64,000 bases of DNA from Tubiluchus corallicola (GCA_030141605.1 JAQGDQ010000226.1:51001-115000); one strand, 5' to 3'; shown: positions 1-13,946, counted from the first letter of the stretch. Numbers and translations: made by a program. The notes: generated by a model not told the origin, from the sequence alone.

Positions 1-412
1 CTTCGTCCTTCGCTTCTCGCGTCGCTTGGGTCATAAACTTCTGTTCAAGAAATGAGCTTCTTCCTGCTCCTTCCCAATTATAGTCCAGCAACTCGCATTA
101 CATTACAGGAGGTATATACTCTTAACCACTCCATGTTATAAAATTCGGCTTCGCTTCTCCTAAATTCAAACACCTGTGACAAACTTTTCCTCTCTAAATG
201 AACACCTGTTCTATTACTTGTAAACACATCTCTTGTGACAATAATTCCTTGCCTTGCAATAAATATATGCTTTACCAGCTAAGTGAGTTCCCATATTCTC
301 TTAATAAATTTATCTGATCCAATTTGGAGGTCTCTTTATCAACATAATCTAACGAAGTTGATAACTCCATTAATTAATCACTTAATTCATGATTCCGAAA
401 TTTATTCATAAC
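1..412. repeat. Unclassified dispersed repeat, right-hand part (copy 1)
   Basis: This stretch is nearly the same as 4808-5225: both contain GTCGCTTGGGTCATAAACTT and both stop at the same point, after GAAATTTATTCATAAC, where the flanks diverge. The shared right end argues for a transposable element terminus. The left part of this copy is cut off by the window edge. No coding sequence or terminal repeat was recognised, so I cannot assign a class. Confidence 0.75.
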
Positions 413-497
413 AACAGGCTTAGCAAATAAAACAAAGCCCAGAGTAACACTGTAGCTGTATGTTATAGTACGAAGCGCATACGTCATCCACAATATC

Positions 498-1759
498 ATG
501 TCATTAGGGATTTCAAGGTGTATTACAGTGTCTGATTATGAGTTATTCCGATTGTATCAAAAATTATTTCTCTTACTGCTGACGTCTACGTGTTTGATCG
601 TGCTTGCGTTACTTGTGGCAAGTCCCGTGATATTGAACACCGCGAGTTTAGTAAGCAAACGAGTGAAGCTATCATTTGCAGAATTGCCAAAGCCAAGCAT
701 TATTATCACTGAGACAAAATTACGAGAATTTTCAAAGTTAAGAAGCACGAATGGAACCAAATTGATTTGGTACTGGAATTCATTATATGCATTAAAAGTG
801 GGCTTTGACTTCATGTTTGGTTTTGGAAGAAGACCATTTTTAAAACACTGTCCAGTAGAGTATTCCAATTGCTATACCACAAACGACAAATCTCTCTTAA
901 ATGTGAGTGACGCAGTTATAGTACATCTAAGAAGCAAGTGGGACAAAGCACCTACGTATCGTCCTTCCAACCAAGTGTGGGTGTTTTATTTGATGAATCA
1001 CCTGTGTATACAAAAACTAAGTTGGTGTCTTTAGACAAAATTTTTAACTGGACAATGACTTATAGATTAGATTCAGACATTGTTCAACGTTATGGTGAAA
1101 TCGTACCACAAACGCTTAACACTTCAGAACAAAAAGCACTTGTGAACGAAAACCTTGCATTAAACAAAACGAAACTTGTTGCTTGGTTCGTCACTAATTG
1201 CAGAACGTCCAGCAAGCGAGAAAATTACGTTAAGAAATTAGAAAGGCACATCAAAATAGACAAGTACGGTAGGTGTGGTACACTTAAGTGTCGTGGCATG
1301 CAGAAATGCTACAAGATGCTCGAAGAAAATTACAAATTCTATCTGGCGTTTGAGAATGCCAGATGTGTTGACTATGTTACAGAAAAGGTTTTTGGTCCAA
1401 TGATGTACAACGTGGTTCCAATTGTTTTGGGTGGCATTGACTACAGCAACATTCTTCCGCCACATTCTTACATTAACATAGAGGATTTTGCTTCACCAAA
1501 GCATCTGGCAGAGTATTTAAAAAACGATACTGAATATTACAGTTACCTCGCCTGGAAAACGAAATATAAAGCTTTTATGCGATTTCCAAATCCGATTGAA
1601 TTAAAAGGTGCTAAGGATCATGTGCCTGTCCATCCGACACAGTGGTGTGATTTGTGTAGAAAGTTGCACGAACAACCATTAAAACGCAGGGACGCATACA
1701 CTGGAAAGCAGATGAACGAGTGGTGGGCAAAGAAGTGCCCACCCGCAAGAGCAAAGTAA
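498..1759 (+). pseudogene. Alpha-1,3-fucosyltransferase-like (GT10), single exon with one frameshift
   Basis: Family role: type II Golgi enzymes that move fucose from GDP-fucose to GlcNAc in glycans. Seen: a short N-terminal tail, then a hydrophobic segment at about residues 24-46 (LFLLLLTSTCLIVLALLVAS), a stem, the block with LIWYWN and HCPVEYSNC, and a donor-binding half with FENARCVDYVTEKVFGPMMY, VVPIVLGG and INIEDFASPKHLAEYL, the hallmark of GT10. The C-terminus keeps a CDLC pair, as is common in the family. The reading frame breaks at about 995: the first frame (from 498) runs through QVWVFYLM and then leaves homology, while the second frame picks up at ESPVYT. One base appears to be missing there. 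Without the break the protein would be about 420 residues, a normal length. No introns. An AATAAA at 1833 could be its poly(A) signal. Either a young pseudogene or a sequence error; upstream context is transposon-derived. Confidence 0.85.
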
Positions 1760-1764
1760 AGAAT

Positions 1765-2934
1765 CCCGTTTCCAATGTGACTCGATCCTACTATCCTAGA
1801 ATCAAACCCTAGGTGCTTCAACAAGTGGGTGAAATAAATGATTCGGTCAGTCAGGGTCCGACAGGACATGCTACTACTATTACAGATATGCTAACGGTCC
1901 GCGCGTGGAAATCTCAGAATATGTGACAAGCGCTTGTACGTGAAAATCTCTTTAGGATTCCTCTTGCACTCCTTCATTAACAAAGCATTTTGTTTAAAGA
2001 TTTTTTTTCATCTTTCCAGAATATTTACTTCTGAGTCATTCATACTTATTGTTTGCTCTGTCTTTTGGCCTACTAAAACTATGTTGTGCATATTATTACT
2101 CTATCTATAAATTGCCACATGTAACGTTTTTCAAATGTGTGTGTTAAGATTCATTACGCAAGCATATAACATTATATATAAAAGAGATGATGCACTATGT
2201 AACAAATCACAAAACTGTCATTATTTTACATTTTTCACATCATTATAACAATTTTTATGTCATTATGTAATATTATCTAAGACGCTAACATAGAATTAGT
2301 CGGTGTCTTCAGTCGTCTTGTCTTCGTCTGAATGTGGTATAATTACTGAACTGGACGAGCTTTTTTCTGTTCCAAGTTTGGATCGTGTTCCAGCTCAGTT
2401 TGATCTAGTCTGTGTCACCTGTCTGGCGTCTGATTTGTCAGTCCGGTCAGGTTGAGCCTGGGCCGCTCAGTCTGACTTGAGTAATATTTACTTCTTCACT
2501 GTACCCGTCTATTTGCTTAAATTTCATATTGCTTTACAACCTCAATAAATTGATGTATATACTTTAAGTAAAATAATAGTTTGTTTCCTGTGTTGGTGGT
2601 TGTGGCTCGTGAAGATTGCGTGTGGAACAGCCACGATGGGTATGGCAAACTATCAAGATTTTGTCTAGCAAACTGCATGTTTATTAAATATCAAGCGTAA
2701 ACACGGTATACATAAGAGGACAGCAATGCCAGCCCTCCGTCTTCAAGACAGCTCCTAATCTGCCCGAGGTGCGCGCCTCAAATTGCTTTTGTCTAGCTAC
2801 CTCATGCGCCCCGAGCTTCTGCGCATAAAGGTTATATCATCAATCTATACTTCTGACTCAGCCGTTCGAACATCAGCTGATCATCACGTAATATGCCACC
2901 CCTAACTGGACTTCTAACCAAGACGGTAATTTAA

Positions 2935-2935
<1 letters not shown>
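1765..2935. other. Intergenic, no gene seen
   Basis: AT-rich DNA after the fucosyltransferase. It holds the 3' flank with AATAAA at 1833-1838 and another AATAAA near 2543. I saw no coding potential, tandem repeat or inverted repeat that I can support. Confidence 0.5.

Positions 2936-2936
<1 letters not shown>

Positions 2937-2991
<55 letters not shown>
2937..2991. repeat. (CT)n microsatellite
   Basis: An almost pure CT run of about 55 bp followed by a short TATATA tract. On the minus strand it reads (GA)n and lies downstream of the reverse transcriptase remnant at 3099-3401, so it could be that element's 3' simple-repeat tail. Confidence 0.95.
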
Positions 2992-2992
<1 letters not shown>

Positions 2993-3098
2993 ATATATAT
3001 ATATGTTTATTGACTGATTAAGAGATAGTCGAACATGATATTTTTATTCATTCCGTAGTTCACTACAAAAAAGGACTTTTGATCATATAACGTGATCA

Positions 3099-3401
3099 TT
3101 ACTGTCCAAAAATCGCTAAATAGTTATTTACAAATTCACAATATGACATTAGGTTTCCATTGAAAAATTCATGCAGATCGTTGAAGTTCAGTTCAGTGTT
3201 ATCTTCACGAAGGTGATTAGTAAATGGACAAAAACAGATAACATGCTCTTCTGTTTGAATGTTTAAGCCAGGACAGGAGCATCCCCTGTGTTCCCTTTTT
3301 ATCATTGCCCATCTTCCAGTCTCAATAGCTAGCTTATGTGAGGAAAGGCGTAACCGAGATGTTTTATTCCTATGGAGCTCATTTATTTTGACGTTATACA
3401 T
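3099..3401 (-). pseudogene. Non-LTR retrotransposon ORF2, C-terminal fragment
   Basis: A 100-codon open stretch that resembles the C-terminal end of metazoan endonuclease/reverse transcriptase polyproteins. Seen: LRLSSHKLAIETGRW, then a cysteine/histidine pattern (GCSCPG ... TEEHVICFCPF), which is the terminal zinc-binding motif of many LINE ORF2 proteins. The reverse transcriptase and endonuclease domains are absent upstream, so this is a 5'-truncated dead copy. The (GA)n tract and AT run on its 3' side (lower coordinates) fit the end of such an element. Confidence 0.7.
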
Positions 3402-3404
3402 TGC

Positions 3405-4807
3405 ACTGACAGATAGTTCGGGATTCAGATAGAGATAGGTGCACAGTTTAGTTCTTTACATCCTCAAGGATTTAATTTTGGGTTATTAATTTAATAATTT
3501 AATTAATAGATTGATCTCGAATAACTATTTTCATCAGCTTTCCTTTACTCTTTCTTCCTAATAAAGAACATTCCCAACGGTAGGGCTTGTCCTACCTCAA
3601 TCAAAACCCTTCATTAGTACATATATATATGTATAGATAAATATTTGTCTATAGACGTGGTACTTACTATTATCTCCTTCTTAATGAACCTGGATCCGAG
3701 TACCAGTTATCACTTTATTATCTTAGTCACCCTTTGGTATGCAATATTAATCTTGCTAATTAATATTGATTCTTATTTGAGACATGTGATCGTATAAACT
3801 TGACTTAAGACTGAAGGAGGGATTCACCTCTAATACATTAATTGCTAAAAGGTTATTCTTAACCCGGCTACTAGAGCTTAAGATAAAATCTATAGAGCAA
3901 TAATTCCTTCTCACAAGATTGTCTCTACGACTCCGCGTTGTGAAAGAGTCTTAATCTCTAAAGCTACCTAGCAAAAGTTCCCGCAATTGAACTCGTAGAA
4001 TACTTAATGTATATAGCAAATCCTTAGACTCGTTTGCAGGATTTGATGTTGTTTAACCTAGACACCCCTAAGCAAACTCGAACTAATCATTTATGATTAA
4101 ACGAGATCCGTTTATTGTTTACAACAATTACTCTTAATTTGCTAAATTACAATATATGTACTTAATCGCCAAAGACGCTCACAATATATAATTAGCTCCC
4201 AGAGATCCTAACCGGTTTCCTTAACTAATTCTTCACTTCGCACTTAAGGTGCTAAATTTACAATGTGAAACAATTATTACAATCGACTATACGTCACACT
4301 TAAGGTGTCTATTACTGTGATGAAGCTACTATGCAGAGTTGCTCTCAAGTTACGATATGTTAAGTTCACTTAACTTGGTGGAATGACCAATAACAACCGT
4401 TCAATTGGTCAATTCCGTTTCCGTAGCAAGACTCAATTCGCAGATCCAGTGCTCAATTCTTTGAGGACGCAGATAGTTGTCTACGCTGGGTCTAGCGGTC
4501 TTAGCTCTTCTCAGGATTCCTGTATTCTCTCCAGACTCTCCTCTCTCCCCGACTCACGTGGTCCGCAACTTGTTCACTCACGACTGAACGACGATTCACT
4601 TCCCGACGCCAAACGATTAACTTCACATCCCGACGACTGACGATTAACCACGAGCCCTTGCCGCACATCATCTTATATACTCCAATGGAGACTTCATGGC
4701 TTTGCGCGCGAACGCGCTCGAGATGTCACCATAGGTCAAAGGTTCTGTTGTGGCTTGGGTGTTTATGACCATCCAGATGTCCAGGTCGCGTAGCCTCTCA
4801 CCTGAGA
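3405..4807. other. Repeat-derived DNA, no gene seen
   Basis: AT-rich with many short TTAA-rich words and no sustained coding sequence. The open stretch 4383-4640 has no recognisable domain. Because it runs straight into the repeat copy at 4808-5225 it may be the interior of the same unclassified element, but no second copy of this part lies in the window. Confidence 0.4.
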
Positions 4808-5225
4808 AACTCCGCTTCGTCTTTTGATTTTCGCGTCGCTTGGGTCATAAACTTCTGTTCAAGAAAGGAGCTTCTTCCTGCTCCTTCCCAATTATAGTCC
4901 AGCAACTCGCGTTACATTACAGGAGGTATATACTCCTAACTACTTCAAGTTATAAAATTCAGCTTCGCCTCTCTTAAATTCAAACACCTGTGACAAACTT
5001 TCCCTCTCTAAATGAACACCTGTTCCATTACTTGTAAACACATCTCTTGCGACAATAATTCCTTGCCTTACAATAAATATATGCTTTACCAGCTAAGTGA
5101 GTTCACATATTTCTTAATAAATTTCTCTAATCCAATTTGGAGGTCTCTTTATCAACATAATCTGATGAAGTTGATAACTTCATTAATTAATCATTTAATT
5201 CATGATTCCGAAATTTATTCATAAC
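4808..5225. repeat. Unclassified dispersed repeat, right-hand part (copy 2)
   Basis: Second copy of the repeat at 1-412, in the same orientation, with scattered substitutions and small indels. Both copies end after GAAATTTATTCATAAC. The separation is about 4.8 kb; a tandem insertion of one family or a segmental duplication would both explain it. Confidence 0.75.
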
Positions 5226-5514
5226 ATTACTATAATAGGATTAAATACATAAGATTAAATATTTATTTACACAACCTGGTAAGTTATAGCAACACGAAAT
5301 TATTCCGTATATAGACATGGTCCTATACAGGTGGCGCTGCCTAGTAAGTTTGGCTAGAATATAGGCGCCTAGTAGTGGGCGTCGTGACCGTGATCAATTT
5401 ACACGAAGCCAGACTAGGAAGGTACATGTATGTGGCGCCATCTAATGCGCCCTAACATGACTGACTATCATAGGCATAAGTACGCCACTTTCAAAATATC
5501 GTACAGTATCTAGC

Positions 5515-5722
5515 CAGCACCACCCATGGCCCGTTCCCGTTCTCCAGATGTCAGACGTATAACTTTTGTAAAAAACGGCCGAAAAATGGCCATTTTGGGA
5601 GGTTTTTGCCCCCCGTTCGTCGGCAAGATCGAGACCTTTCGTTTGATGTATAGATCGCCGCAAATGGTGCCACCATCGGAGCTGTAGCCTCGAATCTTAT
5701 ATATATATATATATAATATTCG
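5515..5722. repeat. GC-rich direct repeat B, copy 1
   Basis: Shares with 6305-6545 the words CCCGTTCTC, AACGGCCGAAAAATGG and GAGACCTTTC, then GCTGTAGCCTCGAATCTTAT followed by a TA microsatellite. A shorter piece of the right end recurs at 7105-7165. Probably part of a transposable element whose 3' end is a (TA)n tail. Confidence 0.7.
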
Positions 5723-5744
5723 TACCAGTAGAATTAATATATGC

Positions 5745-6215
5745 GACTAGCAAAGGCCCCGCAAAAGATTTTGCGTATAAATACACGTGCAATCAATAAT
5801 ACGCGAACGTCCTACCAAGTCCTCATTTATAACACAAAGCCCGTAACATCCTGCCTACTTACCTAACGCAAAGCCAGCAGCGTTTACTCCTGCCTACTGT
5901 ATGTCTGTTTATCTAACGCAGAGCAGCTTTTTGCTGAACTAAAGTTATAGACAGAGTACAATGGATGACGTCAGAACAATGGAATGCGGTCAGCAGTTTT
6001 CTAAGCGCAAATTGTCGAAATTTGCGGAAAATAGAACACCTAATTAACTCGCTAGTACTCCTCTCGGTGGAAATGCCCTAAAAGATAACCCACATCATCA
6101 TGTAGCCCTGTCCTTCCTCTTTGTAAAGAGCTATATATCTCCTTCCGAGAATCCCACCGGGCGCCGCTAGAACGTTTTTCCCGCAGGCTGTTTGGTCAAA
6201 ATTTCGAAAAAATCG
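5745..6215. repeat. 'CTAGCAAAGGCCCC' family, copy A1
   Basis: Starts with CTAGCAAAGGCCCCGCAAAA; just inside the start CGCAAAA and TTTTGCG can pair as a small hairpin. The interior matches A2 (58189-58545) and, inverted, A3 (55499-55881): all contain a variant of TCAGAACAATGG, CAGCAGTTTTCTAAGCG and the motif around CATCATGTAGCCCTGT. No long coding sequence, so non-autonomous. Class not settled. Confidence 0.75.
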
Positions 6216-6304
6216 CGAGTTGTGTCCGGGAAAACGCCCGTTACGGGACCCCGTGGCCCTCTCGCGAATTCTAAATATGCCTAAACACCCACCGCTGAAC
6301 GGGC

Positions 6305-6545
6305 TATCTATCAATACCCAGTGCCACCCCCTGCCCATTCCCGTTCTCTACATCTCAGCCGTGTAACTTTTGCAAAAAACGGCCGAAAAATGGGGTTTTT
6401 CGCCCCCCCCGTTCCTCCCGGTGGGCCCGATTCGAAAAATAAACCATCAATGAGAAGACACTAGATCGAGACCTTTCTTTTGATATATAGATCGCTGCAA
6501 GTGGTGCTGTAGCCTCGAATCTTATATATATATATAAATATATTA
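6305..6545. repeat. GC-rich direct repeat B, copy 2
   Basis: Second copy of the 5515-5722 repeat in the same orientation, again ending in GCTGTAGCCTCGAATCTTAT plus a TA run. A1 lies between the two copies, so the whole 5.5-6.5 kb segment may be a nested insertion. Confidence 0.7.
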
Positions 6546-6590
6546 AGCCCATCTCTTGTATTAATATTCTTGGTATGGGCTTTATATATA

Positions 6591-7039
6591 CCGTATATAC
6601 TCGCGTATAAGTCTACATCGCATATAAGCCGACCCCCTAAAACTGCTTTAAAATGGCCAGTTTTTGCAAAAACCCGTATATAAGCCGACCATCAACTTGT
6701 CTAATTTTACTCCATACCCAATCAACAAAATTGATCCCTTTTTGTCACATATATTTATACATTTTTAATATTTTTTATCTAATGAATACAAAAAGCAGAC
6801 ATTTATTGAAATGTGAATTTTTTCTAAAAAAAAGTGGGTGGACGGCGATCCCCCTCCAATACACCACTGGTGACACACAACCAAATAAAGAGTCAGATAG
6901 CGATGAAAATGTGTGGCTGGAAAATTGGCATTAGTGTCTGTCCTTGTGTTCATTTTGTTTCATGCGCATATAAGCCGACCCCCTGATTTCAGTATTGTAT
7001 TTTATAGTTCTAAATTCGGCTTATATGCGAGTATATACG

Positions 7040-7040
<1 letters not shown>
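6591..7040. mobile_element. TIR element (MITE), 'CCGTATATACTCGC'
   Basis: Begins CCGTATATACTCGCGTATAA and ends with the inverted form TTATATGCGAGTATATACGG. Inside, each end has a second inner copy of CGCATATAAGCCGACC. Length about 450 bp. It sits inside a TA-rich target. No transposase, so a non-autonomous DNA element. Confidence 0.8.

Positions 7041-7041
<1 letters not shown>

Positions 7042-7104
<63 letters not shown>
7042..7104. repeat. (TA)n microsatellite
   Basis: A pure TA run of about 62 bp next to the TIR element, followed by the partial repeat-B end at 7105-7165 and another TA run near 7160-7182. Confidence 0.95.
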
Positions 7105-7106
<2 letters not shown>

Positions 7107-7182
7107 ATTCGATCGCTGCAAATGGTGTCCTCGTCGGAGCTGTAGCCTCGAATTTTATATATAAATATATATATATATATAT

Positions 7183-9469
7183 TAAGATACCAGCGAAATT
7201 AATATAATAGATAGATAATTCAAACTGGTTGATAAAAATGAAAAACAAAATGACGCCTCATTGCTATGCTGGCGTCTCGCTTGAGATAATGAGCCATTTA
7301 CATTTCAGACACTAGTTAGATTGATTGCGGTTTTTCCAGGTACAATAAACCCACATTCTCACTTACTGAGTTTGTAAAGGCATCCATGTTTATTGTTTAC
7401 TACAGTAGAACCGCACTTCCTAAAATAGGTACTTCCATGCCAAGTTATCACTTCATTGCGTACGAACATAATTTTCAACTATTGCATATCGCAGATATGA
7501 GTCTGGCATTCTACAGATGCCTCAGCACGGAAATGATTTTCGACAACTGCATAATTGTCATATAAACGACCGTAATGTATCTGAATGGCTTACTTTTTAA
7601 ACAGAATTAGCCATCATTAAACATTATCAGGGATCAGTAGTCAGTATTGGGGATTGAGAAATTGACACAGGAAGAAAATCGGTTAGCAAAGTTAGCTAAT
7701 AAGCCATAACAAGAGGATGACAAAAACTTCTTACTAATCGGGAAGACAAGGAAACAATTATGACTGTAAATTACCTACCCGGTAATACAGGTAAAATGAA
7801 TTGAGTGCTAGTTATAAGTAGTTCTTAGTCATAGAGACGAATTTAGCACGGGAGCTAGCAGTGACATGCAAGATCAACGTTAACTTTCAACTTCGGTAAT
7901 TTTGCTGTTTAGCATTTAGCATTGCAGACTTGCACTTTTTGCAGAAGAGGTAGTGAATTCGAGTGACGTGTAGCGTAGTGATGTACTGACAGAATATTTC
8001 TAAATTTATGTTGTTTGTATAATCTAGCTTACAAATGAGAATGCCTTGACGAAAACGCCAGCTATGTATCTTAGACAGCGGTGGAAACAAAGATTATAAT
8101 TTTAGCAAAAAAAGAAGTGTAATTATTAATTTATAAAATTGGACACACTTGTGATTGTATCTGGTGTATATATTCAGAGCCATTACCTGACTTACCACTC
8201 TGTGTTTGTGAGTATAGTAATTGTGTTGTAGGACTTATTATATCGTGTTCCAGAAGAACTAGCTAAACTGTAAACTAGCAAATCTTTATTTAGACAAATT
8301 GAAGCTTTTGGTTTTGCTAATAATAATTAATATAATAAAATTAATATTTATTCAAACCCAGTAGCTCAGTTGCAGTGCTAATATAGAATAGTAAAAATGC
8401 GGTCTCATGAAATGGCTAAATATATATGTTGTCTTTCGCATTGTTCGTATATAAACATTAAAGATGATCACTGACTTCCAACGAATTCACTGAGCACTTG
8501 CAATGATGTATAACCATGCTCAGAGAGCTGTGTATTCATAATTGTGATGATCAACTAGATCTCCTGTTCGGGCTTGATTTTGGTTTTTAATTGAACGAAC
8601 ACGGCATTTGCTTATTGACAGAAGTTAAGGAACATTGAGGCTGGTCAGTGAATAACTAGTGACCGTCGTGGTTAATATTTGCTCTGGCAAGCTGGTTTCA
8701 TTAAAAGATCTCACTAAAATGAATTTTTTAATATTTCTAATTTGAGAGTATTGAAATTTTAACATTTAAGAAATTCTCATGCAGTTTGGATTATTTTTCC
8801 AATTCTTAATAAAAGTCGAATTCACAAACTGCAAACATTTTTTCACTTAACAGACACACACGCACATATAAATAAATCACTTGGAAATCTCTATACAAAT
8901 ACCGACGAAATGAAACAAAATATGTTTACATGTGTACTCTGTCTCCGAAATTTTGTTTTCATTTCGGAAATAAAGCCTGAGTAAGATTAAGGGAAGGGAC
9001 ATAAAATATAATGTTAGATCTGTAATATTACGGTTTATTTCTATTTTGCTAACAAATAAGATTGCACTGTATTATGCCGTAAATTTGCTAAACTTTTGTA
9101 AACATCTGCCTGCAAAATGGAGGCAGTCGCTGTGTGTTATTGTATTATAATTTATCACCATCAAAAGATCTACCATCATCATCATCTGTACCTGATCTCA
9201 CGGAGAGAGAGTGACAGCTTACAACAGTGTTGCAATTCTAATAGGCTTGAGAGATCCTAGGCATCCATTTTCTGCGTGCCCTTTCAATGTAGCTAAGATA
9301 CTTCTGTCCTAGGGATGTATTTATAGGCATTCATGTTGCATTTTGCTACCGATTTTCTTGTGTTTGCAGTTCCTTATTCATTTAGGCTAGTACTATGTGC
9401 GATTAAAGAGTTACAAAATGAATTTAATATCATAATTTCACATGTACGAAAAGATGCAAACAAGTGCGA
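7183..9469. other. AT-rich intergenic DNA, no gene seen
   Basis: About 2.3 kb without any coding, RNA-gene or tandem-repeat signal I can support. A short ATC run lies near 9175. Short open frames here have no recognisable composition or domains. Confidence 0.5.
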
Positions 9470-10066
9470 TACAGTGTTCCCTCACTTATCGCGGGTGATC
9501 CGTTCCAGGCCCACCGACGATAAGTGAATTTCCACGAAGTAGGGACGCTATACTTACTTTAGTAGTTATACATTATTTTAAGTCTTTATAAACCCTCCCC
9601 ACACTCTTATACATAACCCTTTCCATTCCCTTAATAACTTTTCCCATACTGTACATGTACCTCTCAAAAAACTTTACTTAAATGTTCAGAATTGTGTACA
9701 ATCTCATGTCGGCTAGTAGCATCTCAGGCGGGCGCAAGTGCTACATTTCGTCTTTGGTGTGTATTCATCCGCCGAATATATGCACTATTTACTGTAAATG
9801 GTAATTTTTTATGATTTATAATATTCTTTTAATGTTAGAATTAATATTTTTAATATATTTTTATACATTTTGTGATTTTTTTTATTCAAAATTCATCAAA
9901 TCTATACAATACTGTACAATGTGCAAAAATACTTTAGACAGAGTACCTCAAAAGCCCGCCACACAGCAAAAATACCACGATAAATATTTCACATTAATAT
10001 TTTTGAAAACCCGCGAAACAGCGAGTCCGCGATAAACGAACCGCGGAGTAACGAGGGAACACTGTA
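9470..10066. mobile_element. pogo/Tigger-like non-autonomous element, copy 1
   Basis: Terminal inverted repeats CAGTGTTCCCTCACTTATCG at the left and GTAACGAGGGAACACTG at the right, flanked by TA on both sides, the target duplication of Tc1/mariner-pogo elements. The wording (TTATCGCGG ... CGCGATAA) is that of pogo-type ends. The interior is AT-rich and has no transposase. A second copy lies at 23082-23579 in inverted orientation. Confidence 0.85.
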
Positions 10067-11977
<1,911 letters not shown>

Positions 11978-12469
11978 CAAAAGTTCACACCTTTAGCAAA
12001 TGTAAATCTTCCGGTTAAATTGTTGAACTACCACGTACAGTGAAACTTAGGGCAATGCACATTATCGTTGAACTTTTTTTGTGTAACGGTCATTCAATTT
12101 TTATTGGCTCACTTTTTTCATCAACTTATGTCGTAAGTGTGCCACTCCCGTCATCGTCTGAGTTTTTGCAGTCACTAGAACAATCATTGACGGTACAAAA
12201 CTGTGGCCTGTACTCCTTGTATGCAGATCATAGATACACGAGACAAAACATACAAATGTTGGTTTGGATTTTTATTGGCTTAATTCATGTGTGAACATGA
12301 AGACCTTGATTGCCATTACATCGTTAACACGCATATTGAAAAGGCTAACTTCCATTTGTGAATGGTATGCATTTTTTTACTTGTTTAAATATTTTTTGTA
12401 GGGTATTGTTACTAAATGTGTATAATGTATATTGCATCGTTGTTTTGTCGTTTTAAATAATTATACGTG
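11978..12469 (+). other. SRP54 3' flank, no further gene
   Basis: AT-rich sequence after the stop codon. A word with TTTTTATTGGCT recurs at about 12098 and 12269. No tract of A marks the end of a recent retrocopy. The nearest consensus poly(A) signal I see is beyond the following transposon, at 13421. Confidence 0.5.
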
Positions 12470-13129
12470 TGCTTGCATAGCAGAATCATCCCCCATAAGT
12501 TGGCAATTAAGCTTTTCGAGTTATTCACATATCCTGGATCTCCCTTTCATGGGGATTGTTTTGATACAGAGTTCATCACTTTTTGTTATTTTTAAGCTGA
12601 GATAATCTGTGTTGAAGTTGAGGTGCAGGCTGCACACTGAAAAACATAACCTTGAAAAAATTCCTGTTAAAGTCAGCCATTGTTTTTGTCGCATTTCTAC
12701 AAAACACTTAGCAACCGTACAAATGTTGGTTGCTACGGAATTTACACGAACACGTTGAAGTTATGTTTAAATCCAGCAGATGGCTCTTCCTGGCGAACAT
12801 CTGGGCTTGTCAACAGAAAAAACCCAAAGCAAAATGATTGCTTCCACAAACTGCTATCGGAGTTTCAAAATACAATTTTTTTACAATTGTAGTGCTAGTT
12901 TCTAGACAGAAAAGTGGGCAAGGGGTTATAAAATTAAATTTTTATGTTTTTTGAACAGTTTCTTGATAATTTCATGCTAGAATATAAAACTCCAATATAT
13001 TTAGCCTTGGTTTTTACAAAATACGAAAAATTAACATTTGACAAAATTTTTTGGTCATTCTACTTTGAAGCACATAACTTATTTTTAACTATGCCGACTT
13101 ATGGATGATTTTGGTTGGCAAGCACGCTT
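12470..13129. mobile_element. TIR family 'GCTTGCAAACCAAAAC', copy C1
   Basis: The right end carries GCCGACTTATGGATGATTTT followed by GGCAAGCA, the left end a decayed inverted form with GCTTGCA and CATAAGTTGGCA. The interior aligns in inverted orientation with 35616-36122, for example AAAACACTTAGCAACCG against its complement there. Its right third also matches 39469-39725. No coding sequence, so a non-autonomous DNA element lying in the 3' flank of SRP54. Confidence 0.8.
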
Positions 13130-13480
13130 GTTATAATTAAAATGGTACAGCCGGGATTTCTGCCTCAGTTGACCGAGTATTTGATCATTCCACGTGTGCC
13201 AAAGCGGCACTACATTTCACAAGATCGAGAGAACCTGCCTCAATGAGGTAGGCAGAACAAGGACCTTGAACACAGTACATCTACATGTTCTTCAAATTGT
13301 AACAATTAACTTAAAGTTTAGCCATGCGGCTTCACGGTCATGTTGTACAAAGTGATTACATTGTACACAAAAATTTGTTGTGTACAATTCAGAAGAAGAA
13401 TCTTTTTGTAGAATAAGTTAAATAAAAATTATTTGTTTATATACATGTACTGGAAGATTTGGTTTTGAGTTGTGTTATTA
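13130..13480. other. Intergenic, possible SRP54 poly(A) site
   Basis: No gene seen. AATAAA at 13421-13426 is the first consensus poly(A) signal I found after SRP54. Confidence 0.35.
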
Positions 13481-13946
13481 TACAGTCAACCTCGGGTATA
13501 AGGTACTTGCTTATAAGGGACCACCAACACCGGTCCTGATTTTTTCTATGTAAAAATCTTCGTATATAAGGTACTCGGATATTAGAGACTTTCGGTTATA
13601 AGGGACGATATCTTCATGTCCCACGTAATAGAAACCCAGGTAAATTACCTCGCATATAAGGGACCCTATGATCAAAGCGAAATTGATAGATTTTTGACCT
13701 CAATTTTTCGCAAACTCGGCCTTCGCGAACAGCTCGGTTTCCACAGTCACATACATCTTGCATCACAGAAGGAGCTTCCTACATACCGTTTGCACGAATG
13801 TGTGGCAATATTCCATAAAAATATGGGTAAAAGTACAGGTCTAGATGCACCCTCTGTCTGACTCAACTTCGGCTGTAAGGGACATCGGATATAATGGACG
13901 GTTTTTCCCGGTCCGGAGGGGTCCCTTATATCCGAGGTTGACTGTA
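13481..13946. mobile_element. pogo-like MITE 'CAGTCAACCTCGG', copy Q1
   Basis: Ends TACAGTCAACCTCGGGTATA and TATCCGAGGTTGACTGTA form terminal inverted repeats bordered by TA. Inside, GGTTATAAGGGACGATATC and CGTAATAGAAAC recur in copy Q2 at 48757-49160. The short open frame 13616-13861 lies wholly in the element and is not a gene. Confidence 0.85.

Noticed and set aside
5158-5225. CTGATGA followed by GAAA, resembling a hammerhead ribozyme
   Set aside because: The other copy of this repeat (about 345-412) lacks CTGATGA, and the spacing allows no convincing stem II and III.
13616-13861. 81-codon open frame
   Set aside because: Lies wholly inside the Q1 MITE; the equivalent in Q2 is only partly open.
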